In this document: one piece after another, positions 47,911 to 58,490 of the stretch | Numbering within the stretch: position 1 is the first letter of the stretch | Layout: every line of letters begins with the position of its first letter | NCBI RefSeq assembly: GCF_019880385.1 | Contig: NZ_CP082273.1 | Coordinates: forward strand, 1,612,001-1,676,000 | DNA from: Nocardioides coralli | GTDB taxonomy: Bacteria > Actinomycetota > Actinomycetes > Propionibacteriales > Nocardioidaceae | Length of the DNA: 64,000 nucleotides | Direction of reading: 5' to 3' | Notes under the pieces: generated by a model | What the model was told of the DNA's origin: nothing | The model's database searches: none | What the model saw: only the letters and a program-made list of their open reading frames with translations | Translations under genes and position numbers: made by a program

Positions 47911-49298
47911 CCCCCAGCAACACCGACGACACCGCCCACGCCGAGCCCCTCGGGCCCGACGACCCCGTCGAGGCGCTCGGACCCCTGCCCGTGCTGGCCG
48001 TGGTGGGGCGGCCCAACGTCGGCAAGTCGACCCTGGTCAACCGCATCCTCGGCCGCCGCGAGGCTGTCGTGGAGGACGTGCCGGGCGTGACCCGCGACCG
48101 CGTCTCCTACGACGCCAACTGGGCCGGCCGGGCCTTCACGGTCGTCGACACCGGCGGCTGGGACCCCGACGCACGCGGGCTGGCGGAGCGGATCGCCGGG
48201 CAGGCGGAGATCGCCGTCAGCCTGGCCGACGCCGTGCTGTTCGTGGTCGACGCGACCATCGGCATCACCGACGCGGACGAGGCCGTCGTCCGGATCCTGC
48301 GCAAGGCGGGCAAGCCGGTCGTGCTCGCGGCCAACAAGGTCGACGACGCCCGCACCGAGGCCGAGGCCCACGCCTTGTGGAACCTCGGGCTCGGCGAGCC
48401 GTGGCCCGTCTCGGCGCTCCACGGGCGCGGTTCGGGCGACCTGCTCGACGCCGTGCTGGCGGCACTCCCGGAGCCGCCGCCGGAGCGGGAGGTCGAGGAG
48501 ACGGGGCCCCGCCGGGTCGCGATCGTGGGCAAGCCGAACGTCGGCAAGTCCTCGCTGCTCAACAAGCTCGCCGGCTCCGAGCGGGTCGTCGTCGACAACG
48601 TGGCGGGCACCACCGTGGACCCCGTCGACGAGCTGGTCGAGCTCGGCGACCGGACCTGGCGCTTCATCGACACCGCCGGGATCCGGAAGCGGGTGAAGGA
48701 GGCGTCCGGCCACGAGTACTACGCCTCCCTGCGCACCTCCACGGCGATCGACCGTGCCGAGGTCGCGGTGCTGGTGCTGGACGCCGGGCAGTCGATCTCG
48801 GAGCAGGACGTCCGGATCCTGCAGACCGTCCGCGACGCCGGTCGGGCGCTCGTCATCGCCTTCAACAAGTGGGACCTGGTCGACGAGGACCGCCGCTACT
48901 ACCTGGAGCGCGAGATCGAGCGCGACCTGGTGCAGGTGCGCTGGGCGCCGCGGATCAACGTCACCGCCCGCACGGGGTGGCACGTCGACCGGCTCGTGCC
49001 CGCGCTCGACAAAGCGCTCGCCGGGTGGGAGACCCGGGTGCCGACGGGGGCCCTGAACGCCTTCCTCGGTCGGCTGGTGGCCGAGCACCCCCACCCCGTG
49101 CGGGGAGGCAAGCAGCCCAAGGTGCTCTTCGGGACCCAGGCCGGCACCCGGCCGCCGACCTTCGTGCTCTTCACGACCGGCAAGCTCGAAGCCTCCTACG
49201 AGCGCTACATCGAGCGTCGGCTGCGCGAGGAGTTCGGCTTCGTCGGCACCCCCGTCGTCCTGCAGCAACGTCCCCGGGAGAAGCGGAAGCGCCCATGA
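47907..49298 (+). CDS. der: Ribosome biogenesis GTPase Der
   Basis: Der (EngA) is a tandem GTPase for 50S assembly. The 463 residues show two G domains, with P-loops GRPNVGKST near 34 and GKPNVGKSS near 208, NKVD and NKWD G4 motifs, and a C-terminal KH-like domain. The ATG overlaps the upstream stop, and the stop overlaps the next gene (ATGA). Confidence 0.97.
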   Translation: MTPSNTDDTAHAEPLGPDDPVEALGPLPVLAVVGRPNVGKSTLVNRILGRREAVVEDVPGVTRDRVSYDANWAGRAFTVVDTGGWDPDARGLAERIAGQAEIAVSLADAVLFVVDATIGITDADEAVVRILRKAGKPVVLAANKVDDARTEAEAHALWNLGLGEPWPVSALHGRGSGDLLDAVLAALPEPPPEREVEETGPRRVAIVGKPNVGKSSLLNKLAGSERVVVDNVAGTTVDPVDELVELGDRTWRFIDTAGIRKRVKEASGHEYYASLRTSTAIDRAEVAVLVLDAGQSISEQDVRILQTVRDAGRALVIAFNKWDLVDEDRRYYLEREIERDLVQVRWAPRINVTARTGWHVDRLVPALDKALAGWETRVPTGALNAFLGRLVAEHPHPVRGGKQPKVLFGTQAGTRPPTFVLFTTGKLEASYERYIERRLREEFGFVGTPVVLQQRPREKRKRP

Positions 49299-49930
49299 GC
49301 ACACCCGCCAAGGATCCGCGCGGCCAGCAGTCGGCGGCTCATTGGGAGTCGATCTACGAGACCAAGGGCCGCGAGAGCGTCTCCTGGTACGAGGAGCGAC
49401 CCGACACCTCGGTCGAGCTCGTCCTCTCCGGCGGCGTGCCGAGCTCGGTCATCGACGTCGGTGCCGGCGCCTCGGCCCTGCCCGATGCCCTGCTGGACGC
49501 CGGGGTCGGGCACGTGACGCTGCTGGACCTGTCGATGGGTGCCCTGGCGCTCACCGCGACGCGCCTCGAGGGCCGGGCGACGGGGGTGACGACGATCGTG
49601 GGGGACGTGCTCACCCACGACTTCGACGAGCAGTACGACGTGTGGCACGACCGGGCCGTGTTCCACTTCCTCACCGAACCCGCCCAGCGGACGGCGTACG
49701 CCGACCAGGTGCGGCGCGCGGTCGTCCCGGGCGGTCTGGTGGTCATCGGCACCTTCGCCACGGAGGGTCCGGAGACCTGCTCCGGGCTCCCGGTGGCCCG
49801 GTGGGATGCCGAGGGGCTGGCCGCGGAGCTGGGGGAGGGGTTCACCCTCGAGGACTCCCGGCGCGCGGAGCACCACACGCCCTGGGATGCCGTGCAGCCC
49901 TTCACCTGGGTGGTGCTGCGGCGCGACTGA
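49295..49930 (+). CDS. Class I SAM-dependent methyltransferase
   Basis: A 211-residue Rossmann methyltransferase with motif [20 protein letters not shown], motif [12 protein letters not shown] and a [11 protein letters not shown] block. It starts with [19 protein letters not shown], text shared by small thiol or heteroatom methyltransferases of unproven substrate. It follows der with a 4-bp overlap and precedes the tRNA gene by 81 bp. Confidence 0.85.
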   Translation: MSTPAKDPRGQQSAAHWESIYETKGRESVSWYEERPDTSVELVLSGGVPSSVIDVGAGASALPDALLDAGVGHVTLLDLSMGALALTATRLEGRATGVTTIVGDVLTHDFDEQYDVWHDRAVFHFLTEPAQRTAYADQVRRAVVPGGLVVIGTFATEGPETCSGLPVARWDAEGLAAELGEGFTLEDSRRAEHHTPWDAVQPFTWVVLRRD

Positions 49931-50011
49931 CGGGCACCGGTCCCGATTGCTGCGCCGCACAGGCGCTGCGATAGGGTTCCAACCGCTCGACCGGCGATCC
50001 CGGGAGAGCTT

Positions 50012-50085
<74 letters not shown>

Positions 50086-50086
50086 C

Positions 50087-50140
50087 CGAAACACCGCCTC
50101 TGACCTGCGGAAACGCGGGTCAGAGGCGGTTTCGATTTTG
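50087..50140 (+). terminator. Terminator after tRNA-Pro
   Basis: CCGCCTCTGACC (50094-50105) pairs with GGTCAGAGGCGG (50118-50129). CGAAA (50087-50091) pairs with TTTCG (50130-50134) after a 2-base bulge, and the tip is a GCG-GAAA-CGC tetraloop. ATTTTG follows as a short T tract. Confidence 0.85.
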
Positions 50141-50158
50141 ACGTGGATCCTCAGAATG

Positions 50159-50181
50159 GTCGTTTACTAGTCGTAAACGAC
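50159..50181. repeat. Inverted repeat next to the integrase gene
   Basis: GTCGTTTAC (50159-50167) and GTAAACGAC (50173-50181) are perfect complements around TAGTC. They lie 9 bp beyond the integrase stop, between it and the tRNA. They could be an integrase arm site or the hairpin of an int terminator. Confidence 0.6.
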
Positions 50182-50189
50182 TTCGCGGC

Positions 50190-51371
50190 CTACGAATCCG
50201 AGTTCGCGTCGTCGCTCTCAGCGAGCCGCTCGAGGAGCTCGGAGAGGTCGGCCGAAACCGGCGGCTTGGCGATGTAGTGGTCTCGGGTGACTTGGCTAGA
50301 GGAGTGTCCGAGTTGGCGCGACGCGAGCTCGGACGTCGTCGCCTCGGAAATCAGAGTCGCCACCGTCTTGCGGAATGTATGAGGGGTCACCCATTCGTAG
50401 CCGGTCTCCTTGCGGATCTGCCGCCACCGCCTCTCGATGTTGACGACCTGATGCCACGTGCCGTTGCGGGTCGCGAAGACGGCATCGTTCTCGTTGGGAG
50501 TCCCAAACTCGCGGCGCACCCGGAGCATCTCAGCCGCGAACCGGGGGAGCACCACGGTTCGCCGGCTGGTGTCCGTCTTCGGTGTGGGCTTCCGGTAGGT
50601 GCCTTTGCCGTTCTCGGTCTTGATCGTCCCCGACACCGACAGGATGGGCAGATCCCCGTCGAGATCCAGGTCGCTCCAGCGCAGCGCCAGAATCTCGCCG
50701 ATCCGGCAACCGGTGGCAAGCATCAGGTCGATGATGTCGGCCATGTCGCCGGTGGCCTTCGGGCCAGGCCGATCCGCGTTGACCCATCGGCGTACTGCAG
50801 CGCGGATCTCGACGAGGTCCTCGACCCGCAGGGCCCTGGTCTCCTGTTTGGGTCGGTGAACCCGGGTCGTCCCGCGGGCAGGGTTCGTGGGGATCGCATC
50901 GTGTCGAACTGCGAGGTCGAACATGGCCCCGAGGACGACCTTGGCCTTGCGTTGTCGGTTCACGCTCTGATCGCGCAACCTCAGCAGGAGCCGGTCCAGC
51001 CGCCCTGTGGTGGCCTCGCGGAGCTTCAGCCCACCGACACTGGGTAGCACCAGGTTGTCCAGCACCCGGCGGTACTCGTTGATGGTGGTCTGCTCAATCC
51101 GTCCTTCGGCCTCGAGCCCAGTGATCCACTGGTTGGCGAGGTCGATCAGCCGGGTATCTGCTGTCAGGAGTCCTCCTGCTGGCGCGGTGCGCGTGCTCAG
51201 GACGTCTCGAAGCGCTCGCTCCGCAGCCGCCTTGCTCGGGCCCGTCGCGGTGACACGACGAGTGTTGCCGTCGGTGTCACGGAACCTGGTCAGCGCGCGG
51301 TAGCTGCCGTCGCGGATCTTTTCGGTGGTGATCGTTCCCCAGGTGCCGAGGGGGAGTGGCGGCCTGGCCAT
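50190..51371 (-). CDS. int: Site-specific tyrosine integrase
   Basis: The 393 residues have an N-terminal arm-binding domain (TWGTITTEKIRDGSYRALTR), a SAM-like core-binding domain (about 75-170) and the catalytic domain with Arg in ATGCRIGEILALRW, HTFRKTVATLI, GHSSSQVT and the nucleophile Tyr in RDHYI near 369. This is the integrase type of actinobacterial integrative elements and temperate phages that target tRNA genes. The gene's 3' end faces tRNA-Pro. Codon use is a little less GC-rich than in neighbouring core genes. Confidence 0.92.
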   Translation of the reverse strand: MARPPLPLGTWGTITTEKIRDGSYRALTRFRDTDGNTRRVTATGPSKAAAERALRDVLSTRTAPAGGLLTADTRLIDLANQWITGLEAEGRIEQTTINEYRRVLDNLVLPSVGGLKLREATTGRLDRLLLRLRDQSVNRQRKAKVVLGAMFDLAVRHDAIPTNPARGTTRVHRPKQETRALRVEDLVEIRAAVRRWVNADRPGPKATGDMADIIDLMLATGCRIGEILALRWSDLDLDGDLPILSVSGTIKTENGKGTYRKPTPKTDTSRRTVVLPRFAAEMLRVRREFGTPNENDAVFATRNGTWHQVVNIERRWRQIRKETGYEWVTPHTFRKTVATLISEATTSELASRQLGHSSSQVTRDHYIAKPPVSADLSELLERLAESDDANSDS

Positions 51372-51375
51372 GGCT

Positions 51376-51594
51376 CTACTCGCCTGCTGCGGGCTCGAGG
51401 TGCTCGACGATCCAGGCGTCGAGGTCCGCGCGGCGGTAGCGCAGGCAACCGCCCATCTTCACCGCGCGTGGTCCGAACCCGGCCCGGCGGGTCCGCCAGG
51501 TGTACAGCGTCGCTTTCGGGATCGCGAGGTAGGCCGCTGCCTCGTCGATGGTGAGGATCAGGCTCTGGTGACTGGTGTCGACGGTGGTACTCAT
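51376..51594 (-). CDS. xis: Excisionase / helix-turn-helix protein
   Basis: The ATG at 51594 with AAGGAGA upstream gives 72 residues of the excisionase-type MerR-like fold: LTIDEAAAYLAIPKATLYTW followed by VKMGGCLRYRRADLDAW. It ends 4 bases before the integrase ATG, so the two are co-expressed. The region upstream is cut by the IS at 51755, which may have displaced its promoter. Confidence 0.88.
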   Translation of the reverse strand: MSTTVDTSHQSLILTIDEAAAYLAIPKATLYTWRTRRAGFGPRAVKMGGCLRYRRADLDAWIVEHLEPAAGE

Positions 51595-51754
51595 CGTGTT
51601 CTCCTTCGTGATCACGAGGACAGGCTTGCCCTCGTAACTGAAGGTGTGCAGCCCACACCGCGCCGGCTGTGGAGAATTGATCCGTATCGACTCTCTGGAG
51701 CGAAACGCAGGTGCCAAGCGGGCCAGCGGCGTCCACGGGACCCGACCGGCGATG

Positions 51755-51779
51755 GGGTCTGCTGCACGATCAGGTGACA
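51755..51779 (+). repeat. IS3 terminal inverted repeat, left copy
   Basis: It begins GGGTCTGCTGCA and ends AGGTGACA; four central bases differ from the right copy. Confidence 0.9.
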
Positions 51780-51786
51780 GGTTGGG

Positions 51787-52677
51787 TCACGCAGCCTGAG
51801 TGGCTGGTGCGGTCATGATGGTCTCGTACTCGATGGGGGTCAATCGGCCGAGGGCGTCTTGGCGCCGTCGGCGGTGGTAGGTGCGTTCGATCCAGGTCAC
51901 GATCGCGATCCGCAGCTCCTCGCGGGTCTCCCAGGATCGCCGGTTCAAGACGTTCTTTTGCAGCAGGCTGAAGAAGCTCTCCATGGCGGCGTTGTCACCG
52001 GCCGCGCCGACACGGCCCATCGATCCGACCAGGGCGTGCCGCTTCAACGCACGTTGGGCCTTGCGGCTGCGGAACTGGCTGCCCCGGTCGGAGTGAACGA
52101 TGCAGCCGGCCACCTGACCGCGCCGAGCCACAGCCGACTCGATGGCGCTGACCGCGATCCTTGACTTCATCCGGTCACTGATCGAGTAGCCCACGATCCG
52201 GTTGGAGTAGACGTCCTTGACCGCGCACAGGTAGAGCTTGCCCTCGCCGGTGCGGTGCTCGGTGATGTCGGTGAGCCACAACCGGTTCGGCGCATCCGCG
52301 CTGAACGCACGCCGGACGAGGTCGTCGTGGACCGGCGGACCGGGCTTCTTGCCCTTCCCGCGGGCGTTCTTCTTCCCAAACGAGCTCCACCAGCCGTTCT
52401 CAGAGCAGATCCGCCACGCGGTCCGTTCCGCCATCGCCTCGCCGGCGTCGCGGGCCTCGTCGAGCAGGAACCGGTAGCCGAACTCAGGATCGTCGCGGTG
52501 CGCGTCGAACAACGCGTTGGCCCGGTAGGCCTCCTTGAGCTCAGCTGGGGTGACCGGCTGCGCCAACCAGCGGTAGTAAGGCTGACGGGCCAGCCCGAGC
52601 ACCCGGCACGTCACCGTCACAGGCACCCGGATCGGGGCGTCCTTGTCGGCCAGCTCGCGGACGAGCGGGTACATCAT
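51787..52677 (-). CDS. IS3-family transposase OrfB (DDE integrase domain)
   Basis: The 296 residues comprise an HTH_21 segment (VTVTCRVLGLARQPYYRWL) and a retroviral-type DDE core: Asp in LWLTDITEH, Asp in VHSDRGSQF and Glu in NAAMESFFSLLQ. It starts at an ATG that overlaps the OrfA stop, in the -1 frame relative to OrfA. It appears intact. Confidence 0.93.
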   Translation of the reverse strand: MMYPLVRELADKDAPIRVPVTVTCRVLGLARQPYYRWLAQPVTPAELKEAYRANALFDAHRDDPEFGYRFLLDEARDAGEAMAERTAWRICSENGWWSSFGKKNARGKGKKPGPPVHDDLVRRAFSADAPNRLWLTDITEHRTGEGKLYLCAVKDVYSNRIVGYSISDRMKSRIAVSAIESAVARRGQVAGCIVHSDRGSQFRSRKAQRALKRHALVGSMGRVGAAGDNAAMESFFSLLQKNVLNRRSWETREELRIAIVTWIERTYHRRRRQDALGRLTPIEYETIMTAPATQAA

Positions 52678-52967
52678 TTTCCCGGCAGGTGAGCCTGCGA
52701 CAGGTACGCGGCCGCCCGCCGCAACACCTCGTTCTCCTGCTCAAGTAGCCGGTTGCGTCGCCGCAGCTCACGCAGCTCGGCGGCCTGGTCGGAGCTCACG
52801 CCCGATTGGCTGCCCTCCTCGACATCGGCGGCACGCAGCCAGTTCCGCAGACACGACTCCCCGATCCCGAAGTCATCGGCGATCTGCTTCAACGGCGTCT
52901 TCGGATCACGGCCCCGAGCAACCCGCACGACATCGTCGCGGAACTCCCTGGGATACGGCTTCGGCAC
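52674..52967 (-). CDS. IS3-family transposase OrfA
   Basis: The GTG at 52967 is 9 bases after GGAAGG and gives 97 residues; an ATG at 52976 directly abuts that site and is less likely. The N-terminal helix-turn-helix (KPYPREFRDDVVRVARGR, and IADDFGIGESCLRNWL) is followed by a leucine-zipper coiled coil (AAELRELRRRNRLLEQENEV). The stop TGA follows GGA AAA, a tract suited to -1 frameshifting into OrfB. Confidence 0.9.
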   Translation of the reverse strand: MPKPYPREFRDDVVRVARGRDPKTPLKQIADDFGIGESCLRNWLRAADVEEGSQSGVSSDQAAELRELRRRNRLLEQENEVLRRAAAYLSQAHLPGK

Positions 52968-53011
52968 AGTGCACATCCTTCCAGCGACACCTCGCGGCGC
53001 CACAGATCAGA

Positions 53012-53036
53012 TGTCACCTATCCATGCAGCAGACCC
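53012..53036 (-). repeat. IS3 terminal inverted repeat, right copy
   Basis: Read on the minus strand it begins GGGTCTGCTGCA and ends AGGTGACA. Confidence 0.9.
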
Positions 53037-53124
53037 TTGGGCTCGGTTTGATTCGCAAACATGCGCAACTGCGTGCCGATGCGTTCAGGCGAGAAGGTCA
53101 GGCATCTCCGCAGGTCAAGGGTGA

Positions 53125-53235
53125 CTTCGGGACGATGATCGCAGTCGGCCGCAAGGGATCGCGGCCACGCTCAGCCGCTTTGACGTCTTCCCGATGACCC
53201 ACCACGTGGAGTGCGTCGCCCTGCTCGCCCGCTGA
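53125..53235 (+). pseudogene. 3' remnant of an RNA (uracil-5-)-methyltransferase gene (TrmA/RlmD-like)
   Basis: The frame ending at TGA 53233-53235 reads LSRFDVFPMTHHVECVALLAR from 53176 (split here as LSRFDVFPMT, then HHVECVALLAR). This is the C-terminal end of TrmA/RumA-type methyltransferases. An in-frame stop at 53122-53124 and lack of similarity upstream of 53176 show that only about 20 codons survive. The break lies about 140 bp from the right end of the IS. Confidence 0.6.
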
Positions 53236-53252
53236 GTGCGGCCCAGCAGGCA

Positions 53253-53807
53253 TCACACCTCGCCGCGCGACGCCCACTCCTCGGCCAGGATCGCGTAGGT
53301 GTAGCCGTCGACCCACCCCAGCTCGGCGTGGAAGGAGTCCCGGATCCCGTGCTGCTCGCGGCGCATCCCGAGCTTCTCCATCACGCGCCACGACGCGACG
53401 TTGTCGGCGAAGCAGCCGGCCTGCACCCGCCGCAACCCGAGCCGGCCGAACGCGTTCGACAGGGCGTCCTCGGCCAGCAGGGTGCCGACGCCGCGGCCGG
53501 CGTACGCCGGGTCGACGGTGTAGGCGATCCAGCCCTCCCGTGCCACGAACTCGGTCTCGTGACCGCTCTGGCCCATGCCGTCGCTCACCCGGACGCTGGC
53601 CGAGCCGACGGCCACGTCCTCGATCGTCGCGACGACGAGGTGACCGTCCTTGCCGTCGTACGTCGTGAACCACTCGCGCAGCTCGGCGGCGTCCACCTGC
53701 TGGGTCAGGAACCAGCGCAGCACCTCGGGGTCGTTGCGCCAGCCGAGCACCTGCTCGGCGAGGGCCGGGGTGGGCGGGACCAGGTTGACGGGGGAGGGAG
53801 GCAGCAC
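53253..53807 (-). CDS. GNAT family N-acetyltransferase
   Basis: The GTG at 53807, seven bases after TACGGT, gives 184 residues; an ATG at 53960 would overlap the divergent gene. The acetyl-CoA site is in AYTVDPAYAGRGVGTLLAEDAL and the C-terminal ADNVASWRVMEKLGMRREQH is typical of RimJ/RimL-like GNATs. The acceptor is unknown. Confidence 0.88.
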   Translation of the reverse strand: MLPPSPVNLVPPTPALAEQVLGWRNDPEVLRWFLTQQVDAAELREWFTTYDGKDGHLVVATIEDVAVGSASVRVSDGMGQSGHETEFVAREGWIAYTVDPAYAGRGVGTLLAEDALSNAFGRLGLRRVQAGCFADNVASWRVMEKLGMRREQHGIRDSFHAELGWVDGYTYAILAEEWASRGEV

Positions 53808-53814
53808 GACGACG

Positions 53815-53820
53815 ACCGTA
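53815..53820 (-). promoter_or_regulatory. -10 hexamer of leaderless GNAT gene
   Basis: TACGGT on the minus strand lies 7 bases before the GTG at 53807, with no ribosome site. Confidence 0.45.
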
Positions 53821-53913
53821 GAGCCGCTGCATGCCGGTCGCGACCGGTTATCGGGCACGTGTGCGACGCGGTCGGTCGGGTACAGGGCAGGTGACCCCCA
53901 GGAAGGGAGAACC

Positions 53914-54378
53914 ATGAGCACGATCGAGAAGAGCGTGACCGTCGACGTACCGGTGCGCACCGCCTACGACCAGTGGACGCAGTTCGAGAGCTTCCCCCAG
54001 TTCATGGACGGCGTGGAGTCGGTCGAGCAGCGTGACGACCGGCACCTGTTCTGGAAGGCCAGCATCGCCGGCGTCGACCGGGAGTGGGAGGCGGAGATCG
54101 TCGACCAGACCCCGGACGAGCGCATCAGCTGGCGGGCCACCGACGGCACCACCAACCACGGCACCGTGTCGTTCGCGGCCGAGGACCCGACCAAGAGCCG
54201 GGTGACCCTCCGCCTCGAGTTCGAGCCCGAGGGCATCGTGGAGAAGGCGGGCGACGCCCTCAACGTGGTTGACCGGCGCGCCGCCGGCGATCTCGAGCGG
54301 TTCAAGGAGTTCATCGAGTCGCGGGGCGCGGAGAGCGGTGCCTGGCGGGGCGAGGTGAACCCCGGCAGCACGCACTGA
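53914..54378 (+). CDS. SRPBCC family protein (polyketide cyclase/dehydrase-like)
   Basis: The ATG at 53914 after GGAAGGGAGA gives 154 residues of a START-like ligand-binding fold: EKSVTVDVPVRTAYDQWTQF at the start, FPQFMDGVESVEQRDD, and a C-terminal helix (DLERFKEFIESRG). Such proteins are common in actinobacterial stress regulons; the ligand is unknown. A weak SigB-like promoter (GTGT, 15 bp, GGGTAC at 53878-53883) is upstream. Confidence 0.85.
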   Translation: MSTIEKSVTVDVPVRTAYDQWTQFESFPQFMDGVESVEQRDDRHLFWKASIAGVDREWEAEIVDQTPDERISWRATDGTTNHGTVSFAAEDPTKSRVTLRLEFEPEGIVEKAGDALNVVDRRAAGDLERFKEFIESRGAESGAWRGEVNPGSTH

Positions 54379-54393
54379 GTTGTGGCGGGGGTG

Positions 54394-54430
54394 GGGAGCG
54401 GGTATCTTGACATCAAGATAATCCGCTCCC
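54394..54430. promoter_or_regulatory. Extended dyad upstream of acnA
   Basis: The core is TATCTTGA (54403-54410) and TCAAGATA (54413-54420) around CA. It is flanked by GGGAGCGG (54394-54401) and CCGCTCCC (54423-54430), making a nearly continuous 37-nt dyad. The core contains a perfect TTGACA. It resembles a MarR-family operator; S. coelicolor TamR, which controls aconitase, is a possible model but I cannot confirm the match. Confidence 0.6.
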
Positions 54431-54438
54431 GCCCTGGC

Positions 54439-54452
54439 TAAGGCTGGCCTTA
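54439..54452. promoter_or_regulatory. Second dyad upstream of acnA, iron-box-like
   Basis: TAAGGC (54439-54444) and GCCTTA (54447-54452) are perfect arms around TG. The text recalls the core of DtxR/IdeR boxes but the half-site spacing is shorter than the consensus. Confidence 0.35.
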
Positions 54453-54521
54453 CTTCTCGGGGTGCCGCCGCCGGGGGCAGGATGGGCGGGACGACGCGAG
54501 CACCGACCGAGGAGACGACGG

Positions 54522-57335
<2,814 letters not shown>

Positions 57336-57336
57336 G

Positions 57337-58062
57337 CTGGCCGGACTCGCGGCGGGCGCGATCGTCCTGGTCGCGCTCGCCGTCCTCCTGGGCGCATGGG
57401 TCCAGGCCGTGGCCGGACTCGGCATGGGCCTGGTCACGGCTCCGCTGGTGGCCATCGTCGCGCCCGAGCTGATGCCCGCGCTGCCGCTCTGGTTCGGGCT
57501 GCTCATCTCCGGCAGCGCCACCCTGCTCGACCACCGGCACGTGGACTGGAGCGCCATCCGCTGGATCCTCCCGGCGCGCGCCCTCGGCACGCTCCCCGGG
57601 GTGTGGCTCGTCGTGGTGTTCACCTCCGACCAGCTGGGCCTCGTGCTGGCGACGGTGGTGATCATGGCGGTGCTGGTCTCCTGGCGCACGCTGCAGGTTC
57701 CGGTGAACCCGGGCACGATGGTGACCGCCGGCTTCCTCGGGGGCGTCGGCGGCACGGCGACGTCGATCGCCGGACCGCCCGTGGCCATCCTGTTCCAGCA
57801 CGGACGCCCGGCCGAGGTGAGGGCGACGCTGGCCGTCTACTTCTTCGGTGGGGTGCTCATGAGCCTGGGTGCGCTGGGGGTGGCCGGCGAGCTCCCGGTC
57901 GCCTCGGTGTGGGTCGCGCTGCTGTGCGCCCCGTTGGTCGGGCTGGGTCTGTGGCTGGGCACGCGCACCCGTGACCGGCTGCCCCGCGAGCAGTTTCGAC
58001 GGGCCGTCCTGCTGGTCTCGGCCGTCTCCGCGCTGGCGCTCGTGGCGAAGTCGGTCGCCTAG
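57337..58062 (+). CDS. TauE/SafE family sulfite exporter-like membrane protein
   Basis: From CTG 57337 the protein has 241 residues and seven to eight membrane segments. The family start (LLGAWVQAVAGLGMGLVTAP) and the mid-protein repeat (FLGGVGGTATSIAGPPVAILF) are visible. The first canonical start, GTG 57409, would delete most of the first membrane segment, and an in-frame stop lies at 57325-57327. CTG 57337 is 6 bases after GAAGG and 1 base after the acnA stop, so CTG initiation is proposed. The TAG stop lies in a CTAG shared with the convergent gene. Confidence 0.8.
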   Translation: MAGLAAGAIVLVALAVLLGAWVQAVAGLGMGLVTAPLVAIVAPELMPALPLWFGLLISGSATLLDHRHVDWSAIRWILPARALGTLPGVWLVVVFTSDQLGLVLATVVIMAVLVSWRTLQVPVNPGTMVTAGFLGGVGGTATSIAGPPVAILFQHGRPAEVRATLAVYFFGGVLMSLGALGVAGELPVASVWVALLCAPLVGLGLWLGTRTRDRLPREQFRRAVLLVSAVSALALVAKSVA

Positions 58063-58478
58063 CGGGCCAGGTTCTGCAGCCGGACCTGGCCCCGGGCCAC
58101 GAGGCGTCCCTCGTCGTCGGTGGTCTCGACGGCCCACACCTGCTGGGACCTGCCGCGGTGGACCGGGCGGACCGTGGAGGTGAGGCGTCCGGCGGAGACG
58201 CCGCGGTAGAAGTCGGTGTTGTTGTTGACGCCGACCACCTGCCCGCGGTCGCCGAACCACAGCGCCGCCGCCATGCTGCACAGCCCCTCGTTGACGAGGG
58301 AGTGGACGCCGCCGTGGAGCAGCCCGTAGGGCTGGTGGGTCTCCGGTGTCACCGACCAGCTGGCGTCGATGCCGTCGCCGTCGATCCGGGCGAACTCCAT
58401 GGCCATCGCTTCGCGCAGGGGCTCGACCACGACGAAGGACGGGTCGAGCGTGGGCAGGTCTGACGTCGCGTCGGTCAT
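58059..58478 (-). CDS. PaaI-type hotdog thioesterase
   Basis: The 139 residues form a single hotdog fold with the catalytic HGGVHSLVNEGLCSMAA segment (Asn/Glu on the central helix) and NNTDFYRGVSAGRLTS. Such enzymes cleave aryl- or acyl-CoA esters. The ATG at 58478 has TAGGTT 6 bases upstream and no ribosome site. That hexamer begins with the stop codon of the M20 peptidase gene. Confidence 0.88.
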   Translation of the reverse strand: MTDATSDLPTLDPSFVVVEPLREAMAMEFARIDGDGIDASWSVTPETHQPYGLLHGGVHSLVNEGLCSMAAALWFGDRGQVVGVNNNTDFYRGVSAGRLTSTVRPVHRGRSQQVWAVETTDDEGRLVARGQVRLQNLAR

Positions 58479-58484
58479 CCCCCG

Positions 58485-58490
58485 AACCTA
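58485..58490 (-). promoter_or_regulatory. -10 hexamer of leaderless thioesterase gene overlapping the M20 stop
   Basis: TAGGTT on the minus strand begins with the TAG stop of the M20 peptidase gene and ends 6 bases before the thioesterase ATG. Confidence 0.5.

Larger units (their letters stand above)
50088..53036. mobile_element. Decayed integrated element at the tRNA-Pro 3' end
   Basis: The stretch between the tRNA gene and the broken methyltransferase end carries a tyrosine integrase, an excisionase and an IS3-family insertion, and nothing else of an element. No transfer, replication or cargo genes are left, and no repeat of the tRNA 3' end is found on the far side. The outer limit is set at the end of the IS and is a guess. 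Confidence 0.55.
51755..53036 (-). mobile_element. IS3-family insertion sequence (complete, about 1,282 bp)
   Basis: Two overlapping transposase ORFs on the minus strand lie between 25-bp inverted repeats at 51755-51779 and 53012-53036 (21 of 25 matching). The flanks are GATG on the left and TTGG on the right, so no 3-4 bp target duplication is seen. Confidence 0.9.

Noticed and set aside
53037..53175. A second attachment site (repeat of the tRNA-Pro 3' end)
   Set aside because: I looked for the text around GGTTCAAATCC and CAGCCCGACC. The nearest likeness, CCGCAGGTCAAGG, matches too few bases.
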